Shown piece after piece: positions 59,215-64,000 of a DNA stretch of 64,000 nucleotides; the stretch's first letter is position 1, and the number at the start of each line of letters is the position of its first letter. The stretch spans positions 22,818,524 through 22,882,523 of the forward strand of contig NC_134845.1 of assembly GCF_965363235.1 (NCBI RefSeq). The letters are read 5' to 3'. The notes beneath the pieces were generated by a model. It was not told the origin of the DNA. It saw nothing but the letters and a program-made list of their open reading frames with translations, and made no database searches. The position numbers and the translations under genes were made by a program. The stretch comes from Mytilus galloprovincialis (taxonomy: Eukaryota; Mollusca; Bivalvia; Mytilida; Mytilidae).

Positions 59215-60942
59215 CAGTTTCTTCGTACATTGTAGACCTTTGGATATTAGATTGGTATCTACAACAAATTCTCTCTGTTGTTATTATTCCATTAGTTAAA
59301 GCTGTTTTTGTCAAGCACGTAACTTCGCAGCAACAATGGCCTAATAAAAGCGTTAGAATCTGAATCCCATTTTGCCTTGTAAACTTATTAACACTTAATT
59401 TTATTATACAATTCAATGTCATTATTTAGAATATATTTGATTCAAGATCAATAACTAATAATAACACTATCGCAAAGAAAGTACATGCTACAATAAGTCT
59501 TCACATGACAAACACTGTACCTTGTAAGAAGTGTAAACGGGGGAGGAAGTCGATAATTAACAATAGTAATGGATTTATGCAGCTTAAACAATTAGGAAAA
59601 ATAAACCCAAATATGTCAAGACTTCAACGAAAGAATGTAAATAAAAATTGTCCATTATGACAAACAATATTCAAGCTCTTATCGGATTTCCACCTGAAAA
59701 GTAAATTTCATTGAGAAACCAATTATGGAATCAATAGCAATTAAAAGAAATTGCAATACCCTTTCTACTGATAAAACACTTGTACAAATTAGCGGAAAAT
59801 ATATATTTATTTTCCAGTTTATTTACCATGGTTTAAATTGATCTTGCATTTGTAGCTTTAAATACAAGAGTTTTTTCCCTTCGTCTAGTAAGAAACAAAA
59901 TTTTCAAGTTGTATTTTGATTTGGTTGATCCGATAACATTCTTTATTAATTTTAACATAATTTTATTATGTATATAAGACTTATTGTGGTAGTATTCAGA
60001 AAAATAAGCATAAAATAAATAGAAAGTAAAAACCAAAGTGAAAAATTTCTTTAGTGAACTTCATTTCTCTTTTGTTTGTAGGTCTAGAACGGATTTTGTG
60101 AAAACTAGCTCTTTTGTATGAATAAAGTGTCCACATTATTTTTTACAAATAAGATATCAAACTCATAAAATAAAAACATAAAAGAGTATATTAATTTAAT
60201 TGTTAATAAAAAAAAATTCTAAAAGATTTATTTTTAAAAAGAGAAAAAAGAAAAATGAAAATAAATATCTAGCTTCAGAATTGATATCAAAATCAATGAA
60301 TGTTTAACTATTTATCTAATGTGGAAGACGTTCTTTGTGAAGTGGATAAAAGCTTTTCTTTTCCATTCTTCCACAATTTTAAAAGATCTTTAAAAGTCTT
60401 TAATCACGATCCTATGTGAATATAAATATGCATATTTGTTAGGACAATAGAGAGAATTATGTAGACCACATGAACTTATTTGGTGACTAAAATAAATAAT
60501 TATTATCTTTGACTTTTCTTTTCGATGAATTTCAATTAAATAGCGCTCATATGCATTCAAACGGAGAACCACTCTTAACTTTGAATGATTTACATTAGTC
60601 GAAACTGATCTCCGACTTTCCTTACGGTAAAATCAATGTGCGTGAACTTTCGATCAGTATTGGGTTCTATGTGTATTGCTGTCATGTTTACTGTAACAAA
60701 GGAGTAGATAAAAAATATAGTAATACAATACTATTATGATTGACTTGTCAAAACAAAAATGCTTTCTACTTGATACTTACTTAACGACACAAAAGAAATT
60801 AAAACAATAGGATATGAATTAAACATGGCTCCAAGGAATAATAATAAATATTAACAATTCTGAATATACATTTGGATTATGTTGAAATCAAAAATAAAAT
60901 GATAAAGTAAACAAATTTGGATAAACCAGCTTTAAGACAGTA
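59215..60942. other. Non-coding, nothing recognised
   Basis: AT-rich, no coding-like frame. It could include the promoter of the exon at 60943, but no clear TATA box was seen. Confidence 0.4.
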
Positions 60943-60994
60943 ATGATTTGGATCTTCGTTTTATGTGTATTCGTTTCTCGGATAACTGTAATTG
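60943..60994 (+). CDS. Signal-peptide first exon of an unidentified gene (partial)
   Basis: ATG at 60943 encodes MIWIFVLCVFVSRITVI, a hydrophobic secretion signal, and ends at a consensus donor ATTG/GTAAGT after one base of the next codon. The organisation (short signal-peptide exon, phase 1 donor) matches the early exons of the DOMON gene. No continuing exon could be confirmed in the remaining 3 kb. A TCACAG acceptor at about 62635-62640 gives only six codons before a stop. The gene probably extends past the window. Confidence 0.4.
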
Positions 60995-61376
60995 GTAAGT
61001 ATTGAATGCATATATACCAGTTTTAAATAATATATCAATAGGTACAAGCACAAACTAAATATCTGCACTTTGAGCTTTAAGTTATACATTCGAGGAATTA
61101 CAGTTTAGCTATATGTATCTATGTTGACACAAACTCGATGTTTATATGTTTCCCATTAGCTATATTACCTATCTTGCTGTTTTGTTCACACGGCAGTTGA
61201 TATGAAATACAAAAGCGGTAATTGCTATATCCTCCGTTCTATAGCAAAGCAGTAATTCTTCAGAAATCTTCTGTCCTTTCTTTCGATAGTCCGTGTGTAT
61301 GTTGTATCAGCAACTCATTATAAATCACTGAGTATATATGGTGTCTTGAAAAGTTTGAGAACAGCTGATATCATAA

Positions 61377-62020
61377 AAAAAGAAGATGTGGTATTTGTGC
61401 CAATGAGACAACTATCCACAAAATACCAAAATGACACAAACATTAACAACTACAGGTAACCGTACGGCCTTCAACAATGAGCGAAGCCCATACCGCATAG
61501 TCAGCTATGAAAGGCCCCGATAAGACAATGTAACACAATTCAAACGAGAAAACTAACGGCCTTATTTATTTTTAAAAATGAACGAAAAACAAATATATAA
61601 CACATAAACAAACGACAACCACTGAATTACAGGCTCCTGACTTGGGACAGGCACATACATAAATAATGTGGCGGGGTTAAACATGTTAGCGGGATCCCAA
61701 CCCTCCCCCTAACCTGGGACAGTGGTATAACAGTATAACATAAGAACGAACTATAAAAATCAGTTGAAAAAGGTTTAACTCATCAGATAGACAAAGAATA
61801 CAAGTAGACGTGGCCGGGTACTTATACATCCCGACACAAAAAGACACAATGAACAGATCTGAGAGTACTCGCAGTTATCTGACAGCTAGTTCAAAGCCAC
61901 TTGCAACTAATAAAAAAATCATGCGTCTTAGACTAAACAATCAATCCGTACACATCCAACATCCAATGGATTTAGTGTAAAGACGTCATAAACAGCCAGA
62001 GAAAAACATGACCTTGTGCA
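61377..62020 (+). repeat. GATGTGGTATG-family repeat (copy 4, best preserved)
   Basis: Starts AAAGAAGATGTGGTATTTGT, followed by CGTACGGCCTTCAACAATGA, CATACCGCATAGTCAGCTAT, GGCTCCTGACTTGGGACAGG and CATCCAATGGATTTAGTGTA. Closest to full length in the window, and the copy against which the others were compared. Confidence 0.85.
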
Positions 62021-62689
62021 ATACCAAGTTACAGGTTAATTATAGCCCTATGCACTGCCGTTTTTTGTTTTGTTTTGTTTAGCTACATTTTACATCTTTT
62101 TACGCTTCATAACAAAACTAGACCTTTACCCAATCCGCCCAGACAAACAATCATATTGCTATATACCATTGAACTATCGTTATTTCGTCACAACAATGTA
62201 TATCTACAAAAATTAATATGCTTTTGATTATTTAATGTGTCTATTTATATTAGTAGGCATTTTTCATTCGAATTAGTTTTCAACCAGTGTATCAGATTTA
62301 TGATGTATATATATATTGGGGTTTGATTTGTTTTAGCTACATGTTTACTAGTAATTTTGGAGTAGAGCTTTTCACATAGAATATGTGTCTGATATTTATT
62401 GAGATGTAGGCATTCCTAGTTTAACTCTTGTAAGATTGAAGATGTTCATGAATTATAACTAAATAATTCTGTCTAACATGTGACAAGAGACAAGCTAAAA
62501 TAATCTATGTTTGAGGTTTTAGCATATTACTTAAGCTAGATCTACAGTTATGGGAACGAAAGTCAACATTTGCCTTTCATTTACCTCACCCTTATCCTTT
62601 CATGAATTACGAATTGATCTGTTCTCATTATATATCACAGATGAGGATTACATCAAATAGAATTCACTTTGCAACATGAAATGGACTTC

Positions 62690-63060
62690 CAGAACACAAC
62701 AATAGTTCCATCTAAATATAGAAAAAAAAAGATGCAGAGACCAAGTTACATGAAACAAATTAAGCGATTTGTATGGGTCACCGTGGAGCCATAAACAATG
62801 TTAAAACCCATACCGTATAGCAGGCCAGAAAAGGGCTCTGACACGAAAAAAAACAAAAAAAAAACAATCCAAACGGGAGGAATAGCCAGATATTTGTAAA
62901 CAGTAAACGAAACCCCCATATGTTAAACAGCAATCACTGGATTAAAGACTCCTGACTTTGAACAGAATATGTCAGAGTTACATGTAAACATATTTGCTGG
63001 AGCCCAACCTTATAATTAATCTGTCTTACCACTAAATTGGACTTTTATAGATATTTAAAG
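62690..63060 (+). repeat. Degenerate GATGTGGTATG-family copy
   Basis: Weak but ordered matches: AGATGCAGAGACCAAG, GGGTCACCGTGGAGCCATAA, ACCCATACCGTATAGC and GACTCCTGACTTTGAACAG. Confidence 0.5.
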
Positions 63061-64000
63061 ACAGATGCATGCCCTTTTCCATATCCAACCAGTAACTGGG
63101 CCGATATTTTGATATCTGTCCTAGATGTTAAAACTGTGAGCAGCCATATTTTATGAATTGACCAAGTGATAGAAAAGTTATAAAGATTATTAAATATCAG
63201 TCAGTGGATTGTAACATGGTACGTCAAGAGAAGCTTGGAATCTTGATGGTTCATGTAACAAGCAATATTTGATGAATAAAATTATTATGTAGTTAAAAAA
63301 AAAAAAAAAAAAATATTAAATATAGCTGATGAGGAAAAATGTATCACACACTTCAGACTGTACTGTAAAAGAAATATAACAACTTGCACATACGACCGTC
63401 CTCTTTGTATATCCTTGGACTTTTATACTAACAAAACTGTCAATATATTATATCTCAGTTATAAACGTATGTTGTATGATGGTAACTGATTTCTAGACCG
63501 TTTATTTTATTATGTTTTAATTTGTTAATAACTTGACCCATGACCATGGAAATAAAAGATAACAAAGGAAGTCTGAAATGGGATATCACAATACTCTTAG
63601 TTTTCCTGTGCAAAATGATGACAGTAGATGGTATCCTCGAACTGTACATGCTAAATTATAAAATGATATGTCATTTTCTTTTGTATGGCCTGTAAACTAT
63701 GTATTTGCTATTGCGTTCTGTTAATTGGTCATTGAAGTATGATCTGACGTTTAAACCACGCTGATATCAAGTGTATTTTCAAAGCAGTGGATTAATCTAA
63801 TCTCGCATTTCGCATAAATGTTTTAATAAAAACACAAAAGATATATGTAAAATATCTAAAATACCCATCCATTTAATATTATCGTTATATATCATGTGTA
63901 TTCATATTGATGTCGATATAATTTATGTACAATTAAAATAAAACAGATGCAAAAGTTATGTTTTGAATGATTGTCTTGAATAAGGAACTCAGAGAACAAG
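63061..64000. other. Non-coding to window end
   Basis: AT-rich with a poly-A run at about 63296-63313. No gene recognised, though later exons of the 60943 gene could be hidden here or beyond. Confidence 0.4.

Overview
The window looks like nuclear DNA of a marine bivalve, most probably a mussel (Mytilus). The base composition is AT-rich and genes are split by GT-AG introns. Most of the sequence is dispersed repeats of kinds I recognise from mussel genomes, plus a Penelope-like retroelement with bivalve-type protein sequence. There are no operons or ribosome binding sites, and I saw no viral genes and no CRISPR array.

Layout. 0.7-4.0 kb: non-autonomous repeats and a LINE tail. 4.0-9.6 kb, minus strand: a four-exon (plus an unseen first exon) secreted esterase-like alpha/beta-hydrolase, with repeats in its introns. 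11.9-14.8 kb: a Helitron-like repeat split by a 2.16-kb foldback element. 17.4-34.2 kb: one decayed LINE (ORF1, then ORF2 endonuclease and reverse transcriptase), cut in its endonuclease domain by an 11.7-kb insertion whose two ends are inverted minisatellite arrays. That insertion carries further nested elements. 37.6-43.6 kb, plus strand: a four-exon gene for a 794-residue secreted protein with a DOMON-like domain and a C-terminus resembling plant SURNod19 proteins; a Penelope-like pseudogene lies antisense in its second intron. 43.9-45.7 kb: an uninterrupted Helitron-like repeat that serves as the empty-site reference for the foldback element at 12.6 kb. 51.8-53.6 kb, minus strand: two spliced exons of an unrecognised single-pass membrane protein. 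53.7-55.4 kb, plus strand: a two-exon GFO/IDH/MocA-type oxidoreductase, head to head with the previous gene. From 55.4 kb to the end: mostly non-coding, with a hAT-type MITE, a 49-bp minisatellite and one signal-peptide exon that probably starts a gene running off the right end.

The host genes do not form an evident pathway. Three of them encode probable secreted or membrane proteins, and one a soluble dehydrogenase. The most notable content is the set of foldback-type elements. Two unrelated ones have terminal inverted repeats built from tandem arrays. Each has a target-site duplication that can be defined inside this window, one by reading-frame restoration and one by an unoccupied paralogous site.
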